Source of the DNA: Cyclobacterium sp.
GTDB lineage: Bacteria > Bacteroidota > Bacteroidia > Cytophagales > Cyclobacteriaceae
DNA: 64,000 bases
Direction: 5' to 3'
Assembly (NCBI RefSeq): GCF_014762705.1
Contig: NZ_JABURL010000056.1
Location: 1-64,000 of the forward strand
Of the stretch, positions 1 to 8,525 are shown piece by piece. The stretch's first letter is position 1. The number at the start of each line of letters is the position of its first letter. The notes under the pieces are model-generated. The model did not search any database, was not told the DNA's origin, and saw only the letters and a program-made list of their open reading frames with translations. Made by a program: the position numbers and the translations under genes.

Positions 1-203
1 ACATAAAAATAAATTTAGTATTGTAACTATTTCGATTAGATAAAAAAAAATGAATTTATTCAAATTGATTTGAATTATTTTTTGATTGGATTTACATTTA
101 TATTTAAAATTTACATCAATAAAATTATAATTTTCTTTTTTTATATAAATTTTAATGGGTGTTTTCACGCATTTAATTTAACTATTTGTTAAAAGTATAA
201 GAT

Positions 204-398
204 TTAAAGTAGTTTTACATAAACTTTTCTAATTGCCTGCCAAAAAGGGAAGTTGTCAAACTTACTGCGGATGAATGCCCTGCCGTTTGGTTTATGGTAA
301 TTTGTATTTTCGGATGGATCATCAAGAGAATCTCTAAGGAAAGAAATGTAAGCCTTACCTTCAAATTGAGCAAGGTTCCACTTTTTCAGCTTGCGCAT
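204..398 (-). CDS. small basic hypothetical protein, last in RiPP operon
   Basis: A 64-codon frame with an ATG start lies 21 bp downstream of the DUF3405-like glycosyltransferase gene, on the same strand, and ends where the sequence becomes extremely AT-rich. The product is rich in Lys, Arg, Phe and Trp and has no signal peptide or membrane segment. I recognise no family. It could be the last cistron of the RiPP operon or a decayed gene tail. Its position, spacing and ordinary amino-acid composition favour coding, but nothing proves it. Confidence 0.35.
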   Translation of the reverse strand: MRKLKKWNLAQFEGKAYISFLRDSLDDPSENTNYHKPNGRAFIRSKFDNFPFWQAIRKVYVKLL

Positions 399-419
399 TC
401 GGGGATTGTTATGCAGGTT

Positions 420-1211
420 TTAATCATCCGTCAGTTTTACAGGGTGGTAGAGTTTGTTTTTCAATGTTCCGGTCTCCGCAAAAACCGGTCTCCAACGCAT
501 GGTGCCGTCGGAGAGTATGCCTCTATTGTTGGGGCTGTTGTCCAGGTAGAACCGGTTTTCAAAGCCCTCGGGCACAAATTCTCCCTTGCCTCCAAAGTCA
601 TGGATAGAAAGTCCGCTTTCGTAAAGCAGGGTAGGGATCAGTACCTCGTGATGCCCACACCACTTGCTGAGGAGTGCTTTGTGGATTAATTCCAGGGCTT
701 GCCGCGAAATGCGGTAAATGGGGTTAAAGGAGCGGATCCGTTGCTCTTGTGGGATAACAGTATAGGGATGGGCCAGGGCAGGCCACCAGGGCCATTCCGG
801 CTCCTCCTTGTAGCGGCGGATATGACTGCTGATAAAATCAGTGTCCAGGGAGGAAAAAGCCTCAAAAAAGGCTCCCCAATCTCCGGAGAACGCCACATCG
901 TCCTCAATGCACCAATAGTAATCGTATTGTGGATGAGATAGATAAAATTTCAGCAAGGGGAAATGGTTGCTGCCCGGAACCAGAGTAAAGGCAAGGGGGA
1001 AATAGTTCAGGGAGCTTAAGACCTCATCCGTAAATGTAAAAGCATTAAGCCCTGAAGCATTAACACCAGGCTTCCCTTTATCCAGATGGTAAAGCAATAC
1101 CGTATCTCCTGTATCCCGGGTTGCTTCAAATATTTCCCGGTATTTTTGAATCAAAGGAAGGGAAGTTTTATTGGATAGTATTAAAAAGGATTGACTATTT
1201 TTCACCACCAT
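420..1211 (-). CDS. DUF3405-like glycosyltransferase
   Basis: The 263-residue protein has the outline of a small cytoplasmic GT-A-like glycosyltransferase related to the DUF3405 family. A central WCIEDDVAFSGDW motif supplies the acidic metal/nucleotide-sugar-binding residues (EDD), and a later KWCGHHEVLIPT segment is typical of the acceptor side of such enzymes. There is no signal peptide or membrane helix. It follows LanC-like gene 1 by 64 bp and is the last large gene of the RiPP operon, so a role in glycosylating the exported peptide is plausible. The sugar and acceptor are unknown. The ATG at 1211 is the only good start. Confidence 0.65.
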   Translation of the reverse strand: MVVKNSQSFLILSNKTSLPLIQKYREIFEATRDTGDTVLLYHLDKGKPGVNASGLNAFTFTDEVLSSLNYFPLAFTLVPGSNHFPLLKFYLSHPQYDYYWCIEDDVAFSGDWGAFFEAFSSLDTDFISSHIRRYKEEPEWPWWPALAHPYTVIPQEQRIRSFNPIYRISRQALELIHKALLSKWCGHHEVLIPTLLYESGLSIHDFGGKGEFVPEGFENRFYLDNSPNNRGILSDGTMRWRPVFAETGTLKNKLYHPVKLTDD

Positions 1212-1275
1212 ACTATAATAATTTTAGTTTGAATTAAGAGTGTTTTATATGATTTGGACCTATATAGCCTTCAAA

Positions 1276-2529
1276 TTAGTTTTTTCCACCAACTGTATCA
1301 TTTAAATATTCCAGTAGAAGTATTCCTATACCGCCTAATCCTGCTGTCAATCCACAATTACGCACCATGTCTTGATTATAACCATTCTCCTCCCAATATT
1401 TCGATCTGCTTATTTTTTGGATTATTTTTTCCATAGGTAATAATAGCTCCGAAGTCCCGGTAAGGGCTGACAATTTTCTACTGATCCATGCCAGACCTGT
1501 GATACCACCTTGTGCCAGGATATTCAGGTTTTTGCATTCCTCATCGATAATCGTATCCATGGAAATGCTTTCCTTTAGCAGATCCGCATGATCTTGCAAC
1601 GCAGTCAATGGTAACTCTTTTAATATGCTTTCCAATCCCAACAGAAGGTACATTCTATTGCTATGCAATCTTGGATAAAGCGAAGTGATGATTGGGGTAA
1701 GGTAATCCAGCATACGGTCAATTTTATTGGAATTGACCTGTAGTTGTTTTGCCTTGGCAAGGAGGATCAATAGTAGAGGAAGATCCCAATACAGGATAAA
1801 CAATTCCGGTTCCCGGTGCTGAAATTTTTCCTCCTCTACCAGCTGTCCTATCCGATTAATGATTTCGGAGACGACCCGGGTATGGATATTTTGGTTTATG
1901 GACTTAGCATGACCCTGTGAAATTTCGAGCCTACTGGTATAGTAAGCCAAATATCCCAACAATCCCTGCCGGAGATCTACAGGCAATGTTTCTTTGTTTG
2001 CATTCCAATAGCTAATGATTTGGTGGTCGACATCAATTAAAATTTCATCGGGATCACCTTCTACATAATCATTTTTGATCAGATGGCAAAGGCCCCAGGC
2101 AATGCCGGAAAGCCCGTTTTGAAAATTTGCAGGTATGATAAAATTCCCTAAAGTATTATAAACATCCATTAGAATATGCTCTGCAATGGATAGAATTTCA
2201 CCATTTCTGGTACTCCTTCCCAACATAAAGAAATAAATACTCAATCCGATTTTTCCGTTTAATATTCCTACCTCATTTTTTGCTGGTTCATTTTTATTTA
2301 TGAAGTCATTAAGTTTCTCAAGAATAGATAAAATCTGTTTTAGATTTTTTGTTATTAGGGGCTTGCTTTCTTCTCTGACCTTCGGAATACAATTTATTTC
2401 TAACTTATTTAAATTTATTGTTGGTGAATTTGAGGGATAAAAAACTGTAATTGCGGGGACTTTTTTTTCTTTGTTAAGCCAAGATGACTTTTTTCTTTTT
2501 ACAAAATCTTCAAAAGGAAATGGGCCCAA
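1276..2529 (-). CDS. LanC-like protein 1 (alpha/alpha-toroid)
   Basis: This 417-residue frame carries the repeated GxxG helices of the LanC cyclase fold: NGLSGIAWGL near residue 140, QGLLGY near 190, GGITGLAW near 345 and AGLGGIGILLLEYL at the C-terminus. True LanC enzymes use a zinc site with a C-terminal Cys-His-Gly. Here the equivalent is Cys-Gly (RNCGLTAG), so the ligand set looks incomplete and cyclase activity is doubtful. The first 54 residues have no counterpart in LanC-like protein 2 and read like the tail of the preceding sulfotransferase, which shares the same reading frame. The only upstream start is TTG at 2529. The middle of the gene is very similar at DNA level to LanC-like gene 2 (3855-4940), indicating duplication or gene conversion. 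Confidence 0.7.
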   Translation of the reverse strand: MGPFPFEDFVKRKKSSWLNKEKKVPAITVFYPSNSPTINLNKLEINCIPKVREESKPLITKNLKQILSILEKLNDFINKNEPAKNEVGILNGKIGLSIYFFMLGRSTRNGEILSIAEHILMDVYNTLGNFIIPANFQNGLSGIAWGLCHLIKNDYVEGDPDEILIDVDHQIISYWNANKETLPVDLRQGLLGYLAYYTSRLEISQGHAKSINQNIHTRVVSEIINRIGQLVEEEKFQHREPELFILYWDLPLLLILLAKAKQLQVNSNKIDRMLDYLTPIITSLYPRLHSNRMYLLLGLESILKELPLTALQDHADLLKESISMDTIIDEECKNLNILAQGGITGLAWISRKLSALTGTSELLLPMEKIIQKISRSKYWEENGYNQDMVRNCGLTAGLGGIGILLLEYLNDTVGGKN

Positions 2530-2535
2530 TTCTTT

Positions 2536-3027
2536 TCAATCAATCGACAAGCCCAGAAAATCTATTAGCTTTACCCATCCTTCACCTTTTGTGATATCTA
2601 AAATCAATAATCTACTGTTAGATTCAAGAAAATATTTCCTGACCCTTTCATTGTGTTTATAGTATGTTTCTTCAAATAGTTTAGCATCAAATTTTGCAGT
2701 ACCAAAAATTTCTACACGATAATCAAGGAACCATTTTTCTTTAATTCGCTCGGGAGGTCTCTTATCGATAAAAAACGTTCTGCATGAACTAAGCCAGTCA
2801 TTAACATTTCTTGTTGTCAATATAAATTTGGAACCGGGGTAAATTCTATCAAGATCAATAAACCTGGAAGGTACAGGGGAATCACAAACAAAATCAAAAT
2901 GATCTATTTTGTTCCACTGATTAGGAGAGAGGCAATGACCGGAAACAAAGCCCAACTTTCTCATCGCCTGAGTTAGTGATTGTGTTCCCGTCCTGGGTAG
3001 TCCTATGCCAAATATTTTTGATTTCAT
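2536..3027 (-). CDS. sulfotransferase family protein, short
   Basis: The product has 163 residues. GIGLPRTGTQSL (about residues 7-18) is the 5'-phosphosulfate loop and TTRNVNDWLSS (about residue 100) is the 3'-phosphate site that binds PAPS in sulfotransferases. Family members usually run over 200 residues. This one stops at a TGA (2536-2538) just after FLGLSID, and the frame continues without shift into LanC-like gene 1 with residues (LGPFPFEDF) that look like the missing sulfotransferase C-terminus. It is therefore either slightly truncated or one half of a split fusion. Its place between a glycosyltransferase and a LanC-like gene suggests tailoring of the peptide or its glycan. Confidence 0.65.
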   Translation of the reverse strand: MKSKIFGIGLPRTGTQSLTQAMRKLGFVSGHCLSPNQWNKIDHFDFVCDSPVPSRFIDLDRIYPGSKFILTTRNVNDWLSSCRTFFIDKRPPERIKEKWFLDYRVEIFGTAKFDAKLFEETYYKHNERVRKYFLESNSRLLILDITKGEGWVKLIDFLGLSID

Positions 3028-3064
3028 TATTACCCTATCTAAAAATCCCGTAATGAAAATAGCA

Positions 3065-3841
3065 TTATCTCCAGCTTTTAATTTCTCTTTTCAATTCCTT
3101 TTTCGACATCACCAGGGACTTTTGCAATTCCGTCATTTTTTTGTCATTTTGATTGGAACTGTGGAAGGAGCTATTGAGCCCCCTTTCGTGGGAAAGATGA
3201 AATAAGGGGCCGGGTACATGTTGGTGCCGGTACCCCAATATCTTCCAGCGGTTTGCCCGGTCTCCATCTTCCCTGCCCCAGCCGTAGAATTTCTCGTTTT
3301 CCATCCCCGCATCTACATAGGCCTGCCTATGGGCAAAGAATACCCCACCCACCGGATTGGGGGTATACAGTGCTTTCATTTTGCCCTGCTGCTTTTCCAA
3401 TAGACCAATGTCCCCTGATTGGATATAAAGATCCCGCAAAATGTCAGAAGTGTCCAAAAACCGGTCCTGAAATGGGGTCACAAAATCGGCCTTTTCCTCC
3501 CTTAGCCTTTTCATGGTTGCTTCTATTTGGCTTGAGGGAATGATGACATCCGTATCCCAGAGGCTTATATAGGTAGTTTCACAGGTAGCTGCCAGGGTAT
3601 TGATGTATTTCGTCCGGTGAAAGACAGCATCAAGGTCTTCCACAAACCGGTAATCCACCTCCCTGGGTAGCAATTGTTGTAATATTCCGGTATTGCGCCG
3701 GGAGGCTTCCAGAATTTTTATCCTGGTATGAAAACTTCCCAGGAGGAAATCCAGGATGACAAGGGTATTTTCTAGCCGGTCTACCGTATCTATCCGTAAA
3801 GGGATGATAAAGGTGACATCTCTAAGATCTGATTTTTCCAT
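3065..3841 (-). CDS. family 2/GT7-like glycosyltransferase
   Basis: A 258-residue protein starting at the ATG at 3841; a GTG at 3871 would add ten residues but overlap LanC-like gene 2. The order is that of a GT2/GT7-C type glycosyltransferase: a beta strand VTFIIPLRID at the N-terminus, a DxD-like LWDTDVIIP metal site near residue 95, and FYGWGREDGDRANRW near 195, which matches the acceptor/galactosyltransferase C-terminal motif. There is no membrane segment. It directly follows LanC-like gene 2 (13 bp), the same LanC-then-glycosyltransferase order seen at 2529-420. By analogy with glycocin operons, it may glycosylate the precursor peptide before export. Confidence 0.75.
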   Translation of the reverse strand: MEKSDLRDVTFIIPLRIDTVDRLENTLVILDFLLGSFHTRIKILEASRRNTGILQQLLPREVDYRFVEDLDAVFHRTKYINTLAATCETTYISLWDTDVIIPSSQIEATMKRLREEKADFVTPFQDRFLDTSDILRDLYIQSGDIGLLEKQQGKMKALYTPNPVGGVFFAHRQAYVDAGMENEKFYGWGREDGDRANRWKILGYRHQHVPGPLFHLSHERGLNSSFHSSNQNDKKMTELQKSLVMSKKELKREIKSWR

Positions 3842-3854
3842 ATGCTGCAAAAAT

Positions 3855-4940
3855 TTATTTTTCCATTTCACCAGGGCTATCTTTTAGAATTTCCAGTAAG
3901 AGCATTCCTATTCCGGACAGACCTGTGGCCCATCCTGTATTTTTCTTCATTTCCTGATAATGGCTCTCCTCCAGCCAATACACCGATTTACTTATTTTCC
4001 GGATTAACGCTTCCCTGGCAAATAGCAGCTCTGAAGTTCCGGTAGCGGCTGACAATTTTCTGCTGATAAATGCCAGACCCGTGATACCATCCTGTGCCAG
4101 GATATTCAGGCTTTTGCATTCTTCTTCAATGATCCTGGTCAGGGAGATACTTTTCCTCAGGAGATCTGCATGGTCTTGCAAAACAGTCAGGGGTAATTGT
4201 TTGATCATGCTTTCCAGTCCCAACAAAAGGAACACTCTATTGCTATGCAATCTTGGATACAGGGAGGTGATGATTGGGGTAAGGTAGTCCAGTATACGGT
4301 CAATTTTATTGGAACTGACCTGTAGTTGTTTCGACTTGGCCAGGAGGATCAATAGTAGAGGAAGATCCCAAAACAGGGTAAACAAATCCGGTTCCCTTTG
4401 CTGAAAATTCTCCTCCTCTACCAGTTGTCCGATCCGGTTGATGATTTCGGACACCACCCGGGTGTGGATATAACGGTTTACGGGATCATGTGATAGTTCC
4501 AGCCTACAGGTGTAGTAAACCCAATACCCCAGCAAACCCTGCCTGATATCTACGGGCAATGTTTCTTTGTTTGCATTCCAATAGCGGTAGATGCGGTCGT
4601 CCACATCCTCCAGAATTTCATCCGGATCAGCAGCTACAAAATCATTTTTGATCAAATGGCACAGACCCCAGGCAATGCCCGCAAGCCCGTTTTCAAAATC
4701 AGCAGCAATGGAAATGTTTCCTGCTGCTTCATAAACTTCCCCTATACATTTTTCAGCCATGGTTTGATGTGCCGGGTCATTGGTCTCCCGGGCCAACATA
4801 AAATAATAAATACCCAGGCCCATTTTTCCCTGAAAGAGTCCGGGGGCTTCATTGGAGGGGGCATATTCGGCCAAAAGTCGGTTGATTGCTATGAGTTTGG
4901 ACGGTAACTGTATGCTACTTTCGGTTTGTTGGGTTTTCAT
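3855..4940 (-). CDS. LanC-like protein 2 (alpha/alpha-toroid)
   Basis: A 361-residue LanC-family protein with the GxxG helices of the toroid (NGLAGIAWGLCHL near residue 110, QGLLGYWVYY, DGITGLAF, TGLSGIGMLLLEIL at the end). The C-terminal zinc-binding Cys-His-Gly of real lanthionine cyclases is replaced by Asn-Thr-Gly, so even the Cys retained in LanC-like protein 1 is gone. No dehydratase gene (LanB, LanM type) is found in the window, so a non-cyclase role such as chaperone or scaffold for precursor modification is likely. It starts 11 bp after the HlyD gene and is translationally close to the following glycosyltransferase. Long stretches near 4270-4450 are almost identical in DNA to 1690-1880. 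Confidence 0.75.
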   Translation of the reverse strand: MKTQQTESSIQLPSKLIAINRLLAEYAPSNEAPGLFQGKMGLGIYYFMLARETNDPAHQTMAEKCIGEVYEAAGNISIAADFENGLAGIAWGLCHLIKNDFVAADPDEILEDVDDRIYRYWNANKETLPVDIRQGLLGYWVYYTCRLELSHDPVNRYIHTRVVSEIINRIGQLVEEENFQQREPDLFTLFWDLPLLLILLAKSKQLQVSSNKIDRILDYLTPIITSLYPRLHSNRVFLLLGLESMIKQLPLTVLQDHADLLRKSISLTRIIEEECKSLNILAQDGITGLAFISRKLSAATGTSELLFAREALIRKISKSVYWLEESHYQEMKKNTGWATGLSGIGMLLLEILKDSPGEMEK

Positions 4941-4951
4941 TATCTTCCGGT

Positions 4952-6256
4952 TTAATTGGCCATGATTGATTTAAATTTAAAGAAAAGCCTTTCTGCCACA
5001 CTCAGGTCCCGGGTAATGATCTCGGCGTTTCCCAAAAGTTCCTGCGTAAAGGGGATCCTGGTATTAAAAGAGGTTTGCGTACCTTCCGGAAGGGAGGCGT
5101 AAACCAGATAATTGAATTCATCATCCGGGGAGACAGCCACCCTGGTAACACGACCCGTCAGGGCACCATACTGCTGAAAAGGGAAATTGTCCAGCTTAAT
5201 CAACACTTTGAGGCCCATAGCCACTTTTCCGGCATTCTGTGCCGGTATTTTCATGGCACCTACCAGTTCCTCCTTGTTTTCCGGAAGTACGGTAAACACC
5301 GGCTCGCCGGCATTTACCTGTTGATTGGCACTCCAGATTTTCTGAAAGCTGACCAGACCTCCGGTAGAAGATTTCATCAGGTACGTATATTCCCAATCCC
5401 GCAGGGCACGCTGCAGCCCATGGTAGGACTGGATCAGGCTTTTCAGGGCGCGGGTCTCCTCTTCCTTTTTATTGATTTCCGTGATGCGCAGCGTTTGGTT
5501 TCCCACGCTCAGGGCCTCCTGCATTTGGGAAATGGCTATGGCCATGCTGTTGACCTGCTCCTGTATCTGTAGGTATTCCATTTCCCTGGCTTCAAAATCC
5601 TTGTCGGCAATTACCCCATCTTCATGCAGTGCCTTGTTGCGATCGTAGTCGAGCTGGACCAGTTCCATTCTACGTTCCAATAGCTCCTTTTGGGCGATCT
5701 GCCTTTCGATCCGGTTATTGATTTCCACCAATGCGGTACGGCTTCCGTCCAACTGCCCGATATAGGGTTGAAGTTCCAGAAGCAGCCGGTATTCCATGTA
5801 ATTTCGTTCAAATTCAAGAAAGGCAGGTTCCACTTCTCCCAGTACCAGGCTGGTAAGTGAATCCATGGGGAAGGCATACCCATTTTCCTTTCCAAAGACC
5901 GCCTTTTCCAATTGTGCTTTCAGGATCAGGATATCCTCCAGGTTTGCGGTGCTTTTGATCCCGGCAAGTGGCTGGCCGGAGGAGACAAGTTCTCCGTTTT
6001 CCACAAAGAGCTTTTCTATCTGACCTGAGGTACGGGCCAGCACCCGCTCCGTCGGCTCCCGGGTGGTCACCAGCACCTTTGCCTGCACAAAATCCGGGTA
6101 CCTTATCAGAAAAGAGAGCGTGATGATCAGACAGGTCATAACAAATACCAGGGTGATGCCCCAGCGGATCAGCCAGGCCGGCGGCCGGGTGATGATCTCC
6201 TGTACTTCTTCGGACCGGAGATGAAGGTTATCGGTATGGGTGGGCTGATCCGGCAT
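4952..6256 (-). CDS. HlyD-family membrane fusion protein
   Basis: The 434-residue periplasmic adaptor of the peptide exporter. It has one N-terminal transmembrane segment (about residues 29-51), a biotinyl-lipoyl-like half (SGQIEKLFVENGELVSSGQPLAGI), a long alpha-helical hairpin rich in Glu, Gln and Leu (about 115-285), then a second lipoyl half and beta-barrel. It lies 2 bp after the C39 ABC transporter gene, the standard pairing for double-glycine peptide exporters in Gram-negative bacteria, where an outer-membrane TolC-type channel completes the system. No TolC gene is in the window. Confidence 0.9.
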   Translation of the reverse strand: MPDQPTHTDNLHLRSEEVQEIITRPPAWLIRWGITLVFVMTCLIITLSFLIRYPDFVQAKVLVTTREPTERVLARTSGQIEKLFVENGELVSSGQPLAGIKSTANLEDILILKAQLEKAVFGKENGYAFPMDSLTSLVLGEVEPAFLEFERNYMEYRLLLELQPYIGQLDGSRTALVEINNRIERQIAQKELLERRMELVQLDYDRNKALHEDGVIADKDFEAREMEYLQIQEQVNSMAIAISQMQEALSVGNQTLRITEINKKEEETRALKSLIQSYHGLQRALRDWEYTYLMKSSTGGLVSFQKIWSANQQVNAGEPVFTVLPENKEELVGAMKIPAQNAGKVAMGLKVLIKLDNFPFQQYGALTGRVTRVAVSPDDEFNYLVYASLPEGTQTSFNTRIPFTQELLGNAEIITRDLSVAERLFFKFKSIMAN

Positions 6257-6258
6257 GG

Positions 6259-8460
6259 TCAGTTTGTATTTATTTTTTCCAGCTCCAATTGATTTTTTAC
6301 CAAATCAAAATAGGCCCCCTGTGCATACAGCAGTTGGTCATGGGACCCCAGTTCCACTATTTTTCCCTGATCGATAACGATGATCTGGTCTGCATTTTTT
6401 ACCGTACTCAGGCGATGGGCAATGACCACTACCGTCTTGCCTTTCATAAAATGCTGCAGGTTTTCCATCACGATGCGTTCGTTTCGGGCATCGAGTGCCG
6501 AGGTTGCCTCGTCAAAAAAGAGAATTTCAGGATCCTTATACACCGCCCGTGCGATAAAAAGCCGCTGCTTTTGTCCGGTGCTGATCCCGGCTCCCTCATT
6601 GCCGATTTTGGTATTGAAGCCTAGCGGCAGGGATTGGATGTAATCGTAGATATTGGCGATCCGGGCGGCTTTGATCAACAGCTCCTGGTCGATGCGGTCC
6701 TGACCCACAGCAATATTGGCCGCTATGGTATCGTTAAACACGTATCCTTCCTGCATCACCACCCCGCAATGATCCCTCCAGCTTCTGGCAGCAATGATAC
6801 TAAGGTCATGGAGGCCATACAGGATCTCTCCTTTGGTGGGTTCATAAAACTTGAGTAGCAACTTCATCAAGGTGGTCTTTCCGCTGCCGCTGGCACCTAC
6901 CACCGCCGTCACTTTCTGTGGAGGTATGATCAGGTTGAGCCCTTTCAGAACGGGCTCAACGGCTCCTATATACCGAAAGGACAGGTTTTTCAGGGTCAAC
7001 TCCTTAGCTACCTTGATTTTCCGGATATACTGCTTATCCCTGCTTTCCTCCTCTTGCTTGTCGTGAATCTCGTTTAGCCGCTCCAGGCTGATGCTGGCAT
7101 CCTGATAGGCCCGGATAAAACCAACTACCTGGGTGATGGGGCTGTTTAGTTGCCCGATGATGTACTGGAGCGAAAGCATCATGCCCAGGGTAAGATTGCC
7201 TTCTATAACCAGCACGGCTGAGGTAAACGTGATGAGAATATTCTTCAGCTCATTGATCATGGAGGAACCTACGCCCTGGGTTTGTTCCAGGGAAAGGGTC
7301 TGAATAGACACATTGAACAGGCTGGCCTGTACAAATTCCCACCGCCATCGATTTTGCTTTTCCGCATTGTGCATTTTGATTTCCTGCATGCCGTTGATCA
7401 GTTCGATCACCGTGCTCTGTTCCTGGCTCAACTGGGCAAAACGCTTGTAGTCCAGCTCCCGCCTTCGCTTCATGAAATACAGTACCCAGAGAATGTAGAA
7501 AATGCTTCCCGCCAGAAAAATTAAAAAAATCGTGATGCTGTAGTAAATAAGTACCGCTCCGAAAACGAAGAAATTAAAAAAGGAAAATAGTGTGCTAAGG
7601 GTGGTTCCTGTCAACAGGTTTTCTATCCGGCGGTGGTCGCCGATGCGCTGCATGATGTCCCCGGTCATCCGGGTATCGAAATAGGCAATGGGCAGGTTCA
7701 TCAGCTTGATAAAAAAGTCGGATACCAGGGAGATATTGATCCGGGTACTCAGGTGAAGCAAAATCCAGCTCCGGAACACTTCTACACTGGTGCGGCCTAC
7801 AAACAGCATTATCTGCGCCAATAGTACCAGGTAGATAAAACCGATATCCTGGTTTTGAATGCCCACATCGACGATGCTCTGGGTCAGAAAGGGAAAAATA
7901 AGCTGCAAGAGACTGCCTACCAGCAGCCCGATACAAAGCTGAACCAAGAGATTTTTGTAATTGAACAAATACCGGAACAGAAAGCGTAGTGAGCGCTTGT
8001 CTTCCTCCTCCCATTTCATCCTTTTGAAGTCCGGAGTGACTTCCAGTAACAGGGTGACGCCTTCTTTGGTAGCATCACCCGCACCGTTTCCGATCCACCG
8101 GTCGATAAATTCCGTTTTGGACAGGCGGATCAGTCCATAGGCGGGATCGGAAAGGTAAACCTGATCTTTTTTGATCCGGTACACCACTACAAAGTGCCTT
8201 TTGTCCCAATGGACGATCAGGGGAAGCTGTGCCTGTTTCAGCCGGTTAAAGTCCAGCCTGGCCCCTATGGTTTTAAATCCGATGGATTCCGCTGCCTCGC
8301 TTAGCTTGAGCAGGTTGCTTCCGGAGCGGGTGGTTTCCGAATATTCCCGTATTTCCTGCAGTGAGACCAATTTGCCGTAATGTTTGGCAATGATGCGTAG
8401 GCAGGTGGGGCCGCAGTCTTTGGCATCGGGTTGTTTGTAGAAAGGGAAAGTGGTTTTCAA
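6259..8460 (-). CDS. C39 peptidase-containing ABC transporter (PCAT)
   Basis: The 733-residue exporter cleaves double-glycine leaders and pumps the core peptide across the inner membrane. Residues 1-130 form an active peptidase C39 domain: Gln10, catalytic Cys16 (DAKDCGPTCL), His89 (KRHFVVV) and Asp105 (LSDPAYG). A six-helix ABC membrane domain follows (about 160-440). The nucleotide-binding domain has Walker A GASGSGKTT at 522, signature STGQKQR near 627, Walker B ILFFDE at 646-651 and the H-loop IAHRLST near 680. The start must be the TTG at 8460, because a stop codon lies three codons upstream and the next residues are needed for catalysis. The clients are evidently the GG-leader peptides at 9821, 14359 and 16869. 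Confidence 0.95.
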   Translation of the reverse strand: MKTTFPFYKQPDAKDCGPTCLRIIAKHYGKLVSLQEIREYSETTRSGSNLLKLSEAAESIGFKTIGARLDFNRLKQAQLPLIVHWDKRHFVVVYRIKKDQVYLSDPAYGLIRLSKTEFIDRWIGNGAGDATKEGVTLLLEVTPDFKRMKWEEEDKRSLRFLFRYLFNYKNLLVQLCIGLLVGSLLQLIFPFLTQSIVDVGIQNQDIGFIYLVLLAQIMLFVGRTSVEVFRSWILLHLSTRINISLVSDFFIKLMNLPIAYFDTRMTGDIMQRIGDHRRIENLLTGTTLSTLFSFFNFFVFGAVLIYYSITIFLIFLAGSIFYILWVLYFMKRRRELDYKRFAQLSQEQSTVIELINGMQEIKMHNAEKQNRWRWEFVQASLFNVSIQTLSLEQTQGVGSSMINELKNILITFTSAVLVIEGNLTLGMMLSLQYIIGQLNSPITQVVGFIRAYQDASISLERLNEIHDKQEEESRDKQYIRKIKVAKELTLKNLSFRYIGAVEPVLKGLNLIIPPQKVTAVVGASGSGKTTLMKLLLKFYEPTKGEILYGLHDLSIIAARSWRDHCGVVMQEGYVFNDTIAANIAVGQDRIDQELLIKAARIANIYDYIQSLPLGFNTKIGNEGAGISTGQKQRLFIARAVYKDPEILFFDEATSALDARNERIVMENLQHFMKGKTVVVIAHRLSTVKNADQIIVIDQGKIVELGSHDQLLYAQGAYFDLVKNQLELEKINTN

Positions 8461-8525
8461 AAATTTTTAAATAATAGGTTAAATTCAATTATTTTAAAGA
8501 GCGGGTTGCCCGATTCACCAATTTA

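Noticed and set aside
1-203. Very AT-rich start of the window, considered as a replication or attachment site
   Set aside because: No direct repeats, DnaA-like boxes or tRNA end were seen. AT-richness alone is not evidence.
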